Of a stretch of DNA of 5,206 nt, positions 1-4,880 are shown in pieces. Below the pieces are notes generated by a model. The model searched no databases and was not told where the DNA came from. It saw nothing but the letters and a program-made list of their open reading frames with translations. The position numbers were made by a program, and so were the translations under genes. The DNA lies in assembly GCA_002407865.1 (NCBI GenBank), contig DHPI01000052.1, forward strand, positions 22,983-28,188, given 5' to 3'. Numbering within the stretch: position 1 is the stretch's first letter; each line of letters begins with the position of its first letter. The DNA comes from Spirochaetia bacterium UBA5368. Its GTDB lineage: Bacteria > Spirochaetota > UBA4802 > UBA5368.

Positions 1-142
1 AGATTTTTTGCTGGATAATCCGAAGCTGCGAAAGGACATGGGAAAAGCGGCGCGCGCCCGGGTACTCAAGAAGTTTACCTGGGAAAACGCCGCGCGCGAA
101 ATGGTTGATGTCTACGGGGAGGTCATACGTGCTTACAGTTGA
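1..142 (+). CDS. Glycosyltransferase, GT4-like, C-terminal fragment (5' truncated by window)
   Basis: Frame 2 is open from the window edge to a TGA at 140-142 and gives 46 residues. The readable part (DNPKLRKDMGKAARARV, then KKFTWENAAREMVDVYGEV) has the typical ending of family-4 (group 1) glycosyltransferases. In these the final helices carry a 'np.lr..mg..ar..v...ftWe..a..~~~y' pattern and pack back on the N-terminal Rossmann domain. Such enzymes move a sugar from a nucleotide-sugar donor to a lipid, glycan or small-molecule acceptor in the cytoplasm. The donor-binding site lies outside the window, so donor and acceptor cannot be named. The end of the gene overlaps the start of the following methyltransferase by 14 nt, so the two are almost certainly co-transcribed and translationally coupled. 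The fold is fairly sure; the specificity is unknown. Confidence 0.8.
   Translation, partial: DFLLDNPKLRKDMGKAARARVLKKFTWENAAREMVDVYGEVIRAYS
116..122 (+). promoter_or_regulatory. Shine-Dalgarno site deciding the GTG start at 129
   Basis: GGGGAGG lies 6 nt before GTG 129, inside the last codons of the glycosyltransferase gene. The upstream in-frame starts (TTG 105, ATG 108) have no comparable site, so GTG 129 is preferred. Confidence 0.8.
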
Positions 143-833
143 TTTCGATCTGCTCGGCGTGAAACACGGCGACGTTATGCTCGACGCGGGGTGCGGCGAG
201 GGCCGCCACTCGTTTGAATGCATTGGACGCGGCGCGCGTGTTTTATCGATGGATATGGACATGGAATCCATACGAAAGGCCCGCTACACCCTGCACTATA
301 TGAGAGAATCGGGACAGGCGCACGATGACGGCCGGTATCTGGTGCAGATCGGTGATGCGCTCAATATGCCGTTTCGCGACGAGACCTTCGACAAGGTGAT
401 ATGCTCTGAGGTGATGGAGCACGTGCCCGACGACAGGCAGGCGTGCCGCGAGCTTGCGCGCGTGCTGAAAACGGGCGGCAGCATCGCTATTACAGTGCCG
501 ACGTTTATCAGCGAGATGGTGTACGACGCGCTTACCTATGAATACTTTACATCGCCGGGCGGGCACATCCGGAAATATATTCCGCGAAACCTTGCGGCGA
601 TAATGCAGAGCTGCGGCCTCGAAATATATGCGGTGCGTTTCAAGCATTCGTTGCATACAATATACTGGCTTATTCGGTGTGTTGTGGGCCTCCACCTGAA
701 TGGCCAGCCGCTGACGCGCGGATACAGAAAGTTTTTGACACTCGGCATGAACTCGAAGCTTATGCCGAAGATTGAGGATTTTTTCGATCACTTTTTCCCG
801 AAAAGCATAATTTTGTATGCGGTGAAAAAATAG
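129..833 (+). CDS. Class I SAM-dependent methyltransferase (Methyltransf_11 type), partner of the glycosyltransferase
   Basis: The product is 234 residues from GTG 129. The same frame stays open upstream to TTG 105 and ATG 108, but those lack a ribosome site. SAM-binding motif I is DAGCGEG at 19-25, the acidic end of strand 2 is around D42, motif II/III is GDALNMPF at 75-82 with FDKVICSEVMEHV at 87-99, and the post-motif is ARVLKTGGSIAITVP at 110-124. After the catalytic domain come PGGHIRKY (143-150) and a tail with HSLHTIYWL (173-181). I associate that tail with a methyltransferase family often encoded next to glycosyltransferases, in which the pattern resembles 'HALHSPYWWLKC.VG'; this is from memory. 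No signal peptide is seen, so it is presumably cytosolic or membrane-peripheral. The 14-nt overlap with the upstream gene suggests it methylates a glycolipid or glycan precursor of the same pathway. The substrate is unknown. Confidence 0.88.
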   Translation: MLTVDFDLLGVKHGDVMLDAGCGEGRHSFECIGRGARVLSMDMDMESIRKARYTLHYMRESGQAHDDGRYLVQIGDALNMPFRDETFDKVICSEVMEHVPDDRQACRELARVLKTGGSIAITVPTFISEMVYDALTYEYFTSPGGHIRKYIPRNLAAIMQSCGLEIYAVRFKHSLHTIYWLIRCVVGLHLNGQPLTRGYRKFLTLGMNSKLMPKIEDFFDHFFPKSIILYAVKK

Positions 834-854
834 GGATATAGATGCGCAGTATGC

Positions 855-891
855 AATGAAGGCGGCGGTCATAATAGCCGCCTTCATTTTT
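855..891 (+). terminator. Rho-independent terminator after the methyltransferase
   Basis: A perfect 12-bp stem (AATGAAGGCGGC at 855-866 with GCCGCCTTCATT at 877-888) encloses a 10-nt loop. The T-run at 887-891 overlaps the stem end. It begins 21 nt after the stop codon at 833, so the glycosyltransferase/methyltransferase unit ends here. On the minus strand the stem also has flanking A/T, but no gene ends there. Confidence 0.88.
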
Positions 892-927
892 CAATAACGA
901 TATCTGGGGATACAAGGGCGAAATAGT

Positions 928-1872
928 ATGAATATTCGTGAGCTGCAGAAGGCCGTTGAGGAATTCATTTTTGTAGGGCAGGCGCACAAAGCGGGCGTTT
1001 TTTCGGCGTTGCACGAGAAACCGGACGGCATAGACGGTTTTGCCGCGCGCATGAAATTTGACCGACGGGCTGCGGGGGTTCTTCTCGAGGCGCTTGTTGA
1101 AATGGGATACCTGAAAAAGCGGAAAGACGAATATTCCGTGCCGAAGCAGGTATACCGTCGCCTTGTGGAATACGGCGGCAAAGAGTATGAAGGCGACTTC
1201 TGGAGTTTCATGATGTACCTGATCAATCCATGGAGAACGCTGCCGCACGTGCTTGCGAAAGGTGTGCCCGACAAATCGAGCTACGCGAATTTTTCGATGG
1301 ATGATTTTATCCGCGGCATGGATTCGCCGTGGAAGAAAAAAATCACCCCCGAGGTTGTCGATCTATGCCTTTCGCTGCATAAAAATGCCGGTGTTGTCGC
1401 GGATATCGGCGGCGCGCCCGGCACCATCGCGAGGGAATTTGCCGTGCGCGGATTGAAAACGATAATATTTGATCTGCCCGAGTCGATGAAGGTGATGAAA
1501 AAAGAGCTTTCGAAGGTGCGCAATATCGAAATTCGCGAGGGAGATGCGACGAAGACGCTGCCTGACGGCTCGTATGATATCGCGTTTCTCGGTAACCTCT
1601 GCCACGGGCAGTCGCCGAAGGATAATGCGAAAATAATACGGATGTGCCATGAGCACTTGAATCCGGGCGGGCTTATCGTGATATTCGACAATCTGCGCGG
1701 GGAAAACACCGGAGCGGCCGTGCTTGCGCTGCACATGATTACGCAGAGCCCCGCAGGGAACATATATACGCGCGGCGAGTACACGGACTGGCTGAAACAG
1801 GCCGGATTTAAAAAGATAACGGTAAAGAAGCTTTCCGATCCCGCGTGGTCGATCGTTGCCGGCTACAAATAA
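928..1872 (+). CDS. COMT-like O-methyltransferase (dimerisation domain plus class I SAM domain)
   Basis: The product is 314 residues. Residues 1-90 form an all-helical, winged-helix-like N-terminal region (FIFVGQAHKAGVFSAL at 13-28, MKFDRRAAGVLLEALVEMGYL at 42-62). This matches the dimerisation module of plant COMT and bacterial small-molecule O-methyltransferases. The SAM domain has DIGGAPG at 159-165 (motif I), FDLPESM at 181-187, GDATKTLPDG at 205-214, NLCHGQSP at 223-230 and LNPGGLIVIFDN at 244-255. In this superfamily the HDW-like His after motif III is often the general base. Here it is H226, followed by G-Q rather than D-W, and motif I is GGAPG rather than GGGTG. Length (usually 320-370) and domain order fit. 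AAGGG at 914-918 sits 9 nt before the ATG. The preceding terminator and the convergent gene on the right imply a single-gene unit. The likely job is methylating an aromatic hydroxyl in secondary or quinone-like metabolism. The substrate is unknown, and N- or C-methylation is not excluded. Confidence 0.85.
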   Translation: MNIRELQKAVEEFIFVGQAHKAGVFSALHEKPDGIDGFAARMKFDRRAAGVLLEALVEMGYLKKRKDEYSVPKQVYRRLVEYGGKEYEGDFWSFMMYLINPWRTLPHVLAKGVPDKSSYANFSMDDFIRGMDSPWKKKITPEVVDLCLSLHKNAGVVADIGGAPGTIAREFAVRGLKTIIFDLPESMKVMKKELSKVRNIEIREGDATKTLPDGSYDIAFLGNLCHGQSPKDNAKIIRMCHEHLNPGGLIVIFDNLRGENTGAAVLALHMITQSPAGNIYTRGEYTDWLKQAGFKKITVKKLSDPAWSIVAGYK

Positions 1873-1882
1873 TCCGGCAACG
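1854..1882. terminator. Hairpin between convergent genes, possible bidirectional terminator without U-tract
   Basis: CGTTGCCGG (1854-1862) pairs perfectly with CCGGCAACG (1874-1882) around an 11-nt loop that holds the stop codon of the O-methyltransferase. Neither strand shows a T-run after the stem, so it is not a classic intrinsic terminator. Its place between two convergent stops (1872 and 1898) suggests a role in ending or stabilising transcripts from both sides. Confidence 0.45.
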
Positions 1883-1897
1883 TGTGGGATTAACGGC

Positions 1898-2509
1898 TCA
1901 ACGCGGCGCTACGGTTTCGATGAAAAAGTCGAAGAGGGACTGCCGTACCTGCATGATGTTGCGGACGATGTCGGTGTCGCTTTCGTGGTCGGCAGTGTCG
2001 CTTACTATTTTAAACAAATAGCATTTTATATTGAACATGCGGCATGTCTGAACCACCGCCGCGCCTTCCATGTCGACCAGCGCCGCGTGCGGTGCAAGCG
2101 CGTCCCGTTCATCGGCGGAGACGATGGGCCGGTCTTGCGTCGATAGCGCGGCGTCGTTGAATCCTTCAAGAACCCCCGGTTTGATATATCTTCTTTTTCT
2201 GCCGATGATTTTCGGCCTGTCCGATTCGAGCACGTGTGTGATATGGAAGATTTCACCGAGGCGCGCACCGTCCCCTGTGGCGCCGGCGGCGCCGAGGTTG
2301 TATACTTTTACGGGTGCGTACTTTAAAATGAGGTATGCCGTCGCGACCGCGGCGTTGGTTTTCCCGATGCCCGATATAATAAGAATCACGTTTCCATTGC
2401 CGTACACTGCGAACGGAGCGGACTCAACCTGATCGAGGCGCAATCCGACAATGAAGGGATCGGCCTCAATGCGGGTCGCCATTACTATGCCCTGAGTATT
2501 CCCCTGCAT
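1898..2509 (-). CDS. mqnB: Futalosine hydrolase-like nucleosidase (MTA/SAH nucleosidase fold)
   Basis: The product is 203 residues of the PNP/UDP phosphorylase (MTAN) fold. MqnB cleaves futalosine to dehypoxanthine futalosine plus hypoxanthine in the menaquinone futalosine pathway, in the cytoplasm. The first strand and catalytic acid are GIVMATRIEAD (7-17), with E15 aligning with Glu12 of E. coli MTAN. Glycine-rich stretches follow (ISGIGKTNAA 45-54, NLGAAGATG 71-79). The ribose-binding VDMEGAA is at 145-151 (E148) and the VSD with catalytic Asp at 169-171 (D171). The E148-D171 spacing of 23 equals Glu174-Asp197 of the E. coli enzyme. ATG 2509 is preferred over ATG 2482 because the shorter form would lose the first beta strand and because GGAGG lies 10 nt upstream. 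The gene overlaps mqnD by 25 nt. Sequence alone could also fit MTA/SAH nucleosidase; the mqnD neighbour makes futalosine hydrolase the best call. Confidence 0.87.
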   Translation of the reverse strand: MQGNTQGIVMATRIEADPFIVGLRLDQVESAPFAVYGNGNVILIISGIGKTNAAVATAYLILKYAPVKVYNLGAAGATGDGARLGEIFHITHVLESDRPKIIGRKRRYIKPGVLEGFNDAALSTQDRPIVSADERDALAPHAALVDMEGAAVVQTCRMFNIKCYLFKIVSDTADHESDTDIVRNIMQVRQSLFDFFIETVAPR

Positions 2510-3291
2510 AACGCCATATCCTCCAGCGCCTTTACCGCCTTTTCACCGGTGTCCCCGAGATCGCGGGTGAAATTGTTTACGTACAGGCCGATGTGCTGCC
2601 GGATTACGTTGTCGTCCATTTCACGCGCGTGTTCACGGACATAGTCGGATGATTGTTCCGGATTGTCAAACGCGTATTCGACTGACCGCCGTATGGCTGC
2701 CGAAATTGCCGGAAGGGCGTCAGAAAACTCTGGAGCGGAGCGCATGGCGATGCAGCCAAGCGGTATCGGAAGGCCGGTTTCAGACTCCCACCATTCGCCG
2801 AGATCGATGATTTTTTCAAGATTATAGCGGGGATACACAAAGCGTCCCTCGTGGATGATAAGGCCCGCGTCAAATCTGCCGGACGCGACGCCCTCCAGTA
2901 TTTCGTCGAAACGCGCGACCGCGATATTGACGATATCGGGGTTCCACAGCCGGAGCAGCATGTAGGCCGTTGTGAACGTGCCGGGGATGGCGACAGTTGC
3001 ACGCGTCAGGTCGCGCGGGGCGTTCCGCGCTACAAGCAGCGGCCCGCAGCCGAATCCGAGTGCGGAGCCCGATCTGAGCAGTGTGTAGCTTTTCCTCAGC
3101 AGCAGGTATGCGTGATATGAAAGCTTGGTAATGTCGTACGTGCCCATGAAGGCCGCGCCGTTGAGCTCTTCCACGTCGCGTATATGCGTGGTGAACGTAC
3201 TGCCGCCCGTATCGATGAGCCCGTGAGTCATTGCGTGGAAAACAAACGTATCGTTTGGGCATGATGAGAACGCGAGTGTATACATGGTCAT
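2485..3291 (-). CDS. mqnD: 1,4-dihydroxy-6-naphthoate synthase (menaquinone futalosine pathway)
   Basis: The product is 268 residues, close to the usual 270-280. MqnD converts cyclic dehypoxanthine futalosine to 1,4-dihydroxy-6-naphthoate, a menaquinone precursor, in the cytoplasm. It has the periplasmic-binding-protein-like two-lobe fold shared with MqnA. Diagnostic stretches are the N-terminal FSSCPNDTFVFHAM (8-21), LGFGCGPLLVAR (78-89), the substrate-lobe PGTFTTAYMLL (103-113), FDAGLIIHEGRF (140-151), and the LPIPLGCIAMR region. H147 sits where the catalytic histidine of the family is expected (His145 in the Thermus enzyme, as I recall). No signal peptide is present, as expected. The start is ambiguous. 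AAGGA at 3296-3300 is 4 nt from ATG 3291 and 10 nt from the next ATG at 3285, and the shorter form (MYTLAFSSCPND) resembles typical family starts better. It lies 8 nt after the ATPase gene and overlaps mqnB, so it is the middle gene of the unit. Confidence 0.93.
   Translation of the reverse strand: MTMYTLAFSSCPNDTFVFHAMTHGLIDTGGSTFTTHIRDVEELNGAAFMGTYDITKLSYHAYLLLRKSYTLLRSGSALGFGCGPLLVARNAPRDLTRATVAIPGTFTTAYMLLRLWNPDIVNIAVARFDEILEGVASGRFDAGLIIHEGRFVYPRYNLEKIIDLGEWWESETGLPIPLGCIAMRSAPEFSDALPAISAAIRRSVEYAFDNPEQSSDYVREHAREMDDNVIRQHIGLYVNNFTRDLGDTGEKAVKALEDMALCRGILRA
2520..2524 (-). promoter_or_regulatory. Shine-Dalgarno site for mqnB inside the mqnD 3' end
   Basis: On the minus strand GGAGG occurs 10 nt before ATG 2509, within the last mqnD codons. 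It supports the longer mqnB start and implies that ribosomes finishing mqnD expose or reload this site. The alternative ATG 2482 has only a weaker AGGG nearby. Confidence 0.6.
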
Positions 3292-3299
3292 ATCATCCT

Positions 3300-3980
3300 T
3301 CAGGCGGATTGCGTGTTTTTTTCGTAATTTTCTATTGTGGTGCTGGTAAGTGGAACCGCGAGTTTTGCCCTGGTGACGGCGCGGTCATATGTGATTGTGA
3401 GCGTGGATAGATCGACGCCCAGGCTTCTGAGAATCATCGCGGTAAGGATAAGGCCGATTCCCGCGCCCTCATTTTCGGGATCGTCGGCATGTATCAGGAA
3501 GTAATCGGAAATATCGTTGCAGCTTTCGGCGTCAATGAGTTTTTGCCTGATCTTGTCGAGCTCCTTTTCGGTCATGGGGGTCGGATTTATCACGGTTACC
3601 GTAAGGATGTCGCTGTCGACGTAAAAAAACACGTCGGCGCTGATCTCTCTGCGGCGCGCCAGCCGCTCGAGGTTTTTCGCATCTTCACGCGACATTTCCA
3701 GCTTGAACAGTCTGAGCGCGGTGTGATAATTCAGCCCGTCGCCGTCCGTTCCGTTTGGTGCAAAATCTTCAAAATAGATGTTCTTGTAATTCGCCTTTAT
3801 GGCGTTGATAAGCAGTTCCTTGACGCACGTGTAGAGGGGGCTCAGGAGAACGCCGCAGTTATATTTATTGAGAATAAGCGCCAGCGTTTTTTTTACCCTG
3901 TTTTCGCTTGAACTATTCATTGAATACATGGAAATCCTTACCGGTTTTCCATCGTTAATTGCGTCGATTACGTATTTCAT
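3300..3980 (-). CDS. Stand-alone GHKL / histidine-kinase-like ATPase domain protein
   Basis: The product is 226 residues. The N-box-like helix is CVKELLINAIKAN at 52-64, with E55 and N59 where kinases have the Mg-binding Glu/Asn. A variable helical linker follows (about 75-115). The strand VTVINPTPMTEKEL (128-141) lies where the G1 box should be, and the G2-like ENEGAGIGLILTAML-type loop is at 169-184 (GAGIGL 172-177). There is no phospho-acceptor dimerisation helix, no sensor, no membrane segment and no DxGxG G1 motif. It resembles a family I remember from spirochaetes, whose N-terminus has an 'IYSM...E' stretch. That supports ATG 3980, although no good ribosome site precedes it. ATG 3929 has AAGGA 5 nt upstream and would give 209 residues. 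The gene leads the unit ahead of mqnD and mqnB (8-nt gap). The function is unknown; it may be an anti-sigma-type or phosphorelay regulator. Confidence 0.78.
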   Translation of the reverse strand: MKYVIDAINDGKPVRISMYSMNSSSENRVKKTLALILNKYNCGVLLSPLYTCVKELLINAIKANYKNIYFEDFAPNGTDGDGLNYHTALRLFKLEMSREDAKNLERLARRREISADVFFYVDSDILTVTVINPTPMTEKELDKIRQKLIDAESCNDISDYFLIHADDPENEGAGIGLILTAMILRSLGVDLSTLTITYDRAVTRAKLAVPLTSTTIENYEKNTQSA

Positions 3981-4005
3981 GGTGTCACTGTGTAATATGG
4001 TGCAA

Positions 4006-4021
4006 TTTGTAGTGTTACAAA
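4006..4021. promoter_or_regulatory. Perfect inverted repeat, possible operator
   Basis: TTTGTA-GTGT-TACAAA is a perfect 6-bp dyad with a 4-nt centre, starting 26 nt upstream of ATG 3980. It overlaps a weak minus-strand -35-like TTGTAA (4015-4020) that is 17 nt from TATTAC (3992-3997). The placement would suit a repressor site. However, a 6-4-6 palindrome can occur by chance in a window this size, and the promoter would leave only a few bases of leader before ATG 3980. Confidence 0.3.
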
Positions 4022-4164
4022 GCCATCAATTATTGTGTCAGCGTTCTTCCCGCTCTGTGCTATATTATCGTTATGGACGCCGCGCTTTTGCGCTATCTTC
4101 CGCCGTCGTTTTGCACCGCTGATATATATTTCATCGCTTGCTGCTGTTATTGGTCAGCCGGCCT

Positions 4165-4189
4165 TTTCCTCCCCCCGACGGGAGGGAAA
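4165..4189. repeat. Pyrimidine/purine hairpin in the intergenic region
   Basis: TTTCC-TCCC (4165-4173) pairs with GGGA-(bulged G)-GGAAA (4180-4189) around a 6-nt loop. No T-run follows on either strand, so it is not an intrinsic terminator. If the leftward promoter at 4225-4254 is real, this hairpin sits in the leader RNA of the mqn unit. Confidence 0.35.
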
Positions 4190-4224
4190 TTGCCGTTCGA
4201 TGTGCGTTAGCCGGGCGGCAACTT

Positions 4225-4254
4225 TATATACATTCTCTGTGTAAATAATGACAA
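4225..4254 (-). promoter_or_regulatory. Possible leftward promoter for the ATPase-mqnD-mqnB unit
   Basis: On the minus strand TTGTCA (4249-4254, 5 of 6 to consensus) is 18 nt from TATATA (4225-4230, 4 of 6). It is preceded by an almost pure A/T tract (4255-4303) that could act as an UP element. It would start transcription near 4218 and leave a leader of roughly 235 nt before ATG 3980. The match is moderate and rests on sequence pattern only. Confidence 0.35.
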
Positions 4255-4303
4255 AATTTATTACAAAATTAATTAAAAGATCAATTTGTCAATGGAAAAA
4301 TGA

Positions 4304-4699
4304 TTATTTTATATGTAATGGCGCGTCTTTATGTGTGGAACTATCGGTTCTGCCGTCATTTTCGTCTTTACGCATGTGTTGGTTGATCTCTTGCAGCCAG
4401 CATTCGGGGCCGACTTCCTTCATTTGGCGAAGGTTGTCGATGGCGCGGTGGCGGAAGTGCGCGAATTTTTTATCGTGATTATATTGTACAAAATCGTTGA
4501 GCCGTTCGCAGGGAAAGTATTCGCATTCAAAGCAAAACCGCTTGCCGCCGAGCTTGACGCAGCATTCGTAGATATCGCATGTATTGTGCCGGGCGTCGCA
4601 GAGGCAACCACGGCAGATATGCTCGGTCTTGAACCTGGGGCACACGAAACAGTACATGCCGCACGGCGAGCAGTAAGGGGATAAATTCTTATCGGTCAT
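4304..4699 (-). CDS. Small Cys-rich DUF3795-type protein, probable metal binding
   Basis: The product is 131 residues with 14 cysteines, 13 of them before residue 65. The spacing is C10-x2-C13-x3-C17-x2-C20, C29-x2-C32-x-C34, C41, C46-C47, C56-x2-C59 and C64. The layout 'CG.yC..C', 'C.GC', 'C.iy.CC', 'FCfECeyFPCerL' matches the DUF3795 family as I know it. Its members are thought to bind zinc or an Fe-S cluster, but the reaction is not established. The region from 70 to 105 is helical (HFRHRAIDNLRQMKEVGPE), and the last 25 residues are polar and probably disordered. No signal peptide or membrane segment is seen. ATG 4699 has no clear Shine-Dalgarno site, but the Cys motifs begin at residue 10, so a much later start is unlikely. 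It is monocistronic, with a strong promoter at 4768-4796, and divergent from the MATE gene. Confidence 0.8.
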   Translation of the reverse strand: MTDKNLSPYCSPCGMYCFVCPRFKTEHICRGCLCDARHNTCDIYECCVKLGGKRFCFECEYFPCERLNDFVQYNHDKKFAHFRHRAIDNLRQMKEVGPECWLQEINQHMRKDENDGRTDSSTHKDAPLHIK

Positions 4700-4767
4700 G
4701 ATACATTGTTTTCAACAGAAAATATCGCCGGAATACGTTTATCATTCGTTTCGGGCGGTCTGGTTCT

Positions 4768-4796
4768 ATTATATCATTGCTGTCCTGTTATTGCAA
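4768..4796 (-). promoter_or_regulatory. Extended -10 sigma70-type promoter for the DUF3795 gene
   Basis: On the minus strand a consensus TATAAT (4768-4773) is preceded by TGA (4774-4776), giving the extended -10 form TGnTATAAT. TTGCAA (4791-4796, 4 of 6) lies exactly 17 nt upstream. The predicted start is near 4761, giving a leader of about 60 nt to ATG 4699. This is the best promoter in the window. Confidence 0.72.
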
Positions 4797-4866
4797 AAAA
4801 ATATACGCGGCAATCGCCTTCGTGTGGTGAACGGGGCGGCGCTGCCGGCGAAATGACATGAACTTC

Positions 4867-4873
4867 GGGGAGG
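4867..4873 (+). promoter_or_regulatory. Shine-Dalgarno site deciding the GTG start at 4881
   Basis: GGGGAGG lies 7 nt before GTG 4881. It is the same heptamer that precedes the GTG start of the methyltransferase at 129, so strong ribosome sites seem to accompany GTG starts in this genome. Confidence 0.78.
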
Positions 4874-4880
4874 TGTTTAC

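Larger units (their letters stand above)
3981..4303. other. Non-coding stretch between the ATPase gene and the DUF3795 gene
   Basis: These 323 nt have no convincing gene on either strand; plus-strand frames here lack ribosome sites and family resemblance. Contents from right to left are a very AT-rich block (11 G/C in 70 nt at 4251-4320), a possible leftward promoter (4225-4254), a pyrimidine/purine hairpin (4165-4189), a small GCGC-TTTT-GCGC hairpin (4082-4093), and a perfect inverted repeat (4006-4021) close to the ATPase start. It probably holds the 3' end of the DUF3795 transcript and the promoter/leader of the ATPase-mqnD-mqnB unit. Confidence 0.6.

Noticed and set aside
243..887. Minus-strand open frame of 214 codons opposite the first methyltransferase
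   Set aside because: It is antisense to a gene with clear SAM motifs, shows no recognisable domain, and runs through the terminator hairpin; a shadow of codon bias in the real gene.
760..1274. Two minus-strand open frames opposite the end of the first methyltransferase and the start of the O-methyltransferase
   Set aside because: They are low-complexity, Arg/Ser-rich translations without domain resemblance, covering a terminator and a well supported plus-strand gene.
1281..1784. Minus-strand open frame of 167 codons
   Set aside because: It lies wholly opposite the SAM domain of the O-methyltransferase and has no family resemblance or ribosome site.
3489..3911. Plus-strand open frame of 140 codons opposite the ATPase gene
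   Set aside because: The minus-strand frame has N-box and G2-like motifs and fits the unit spacing; this one shows no domain.
4035..4244. Plus-strand open frames in the intergenic region
   Set aside because: They begin without ribosome sites, include hairpin sequence, and have no recognisable motif; treated as non-coding.
4251..4270. Short direct repeat ACAAAATT (4251-4258 and 4263-4270)
   Set aside because: Two short copies in very AT-rich DNA, with no repeat-spacer array, terminal inverted repeats or transposase; not CRISPR or an insertion sequence.
4286..4315. Plus-strand TTGTCA-18-TATATG promoter-like pair
   Set aside because: No plus-strand gene follows until 4881, and it lies at the 3' end of a minus-strand gene within AT-rich DNA, where such matches are common.
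4331..4684. Plus-strand open frame of 117 codons opposite the Cys-rich gene
   Set aside because: The minus strand encodes the ordered cysteine pattern of DUF3795; the plus-strand frame is its complement shadow.
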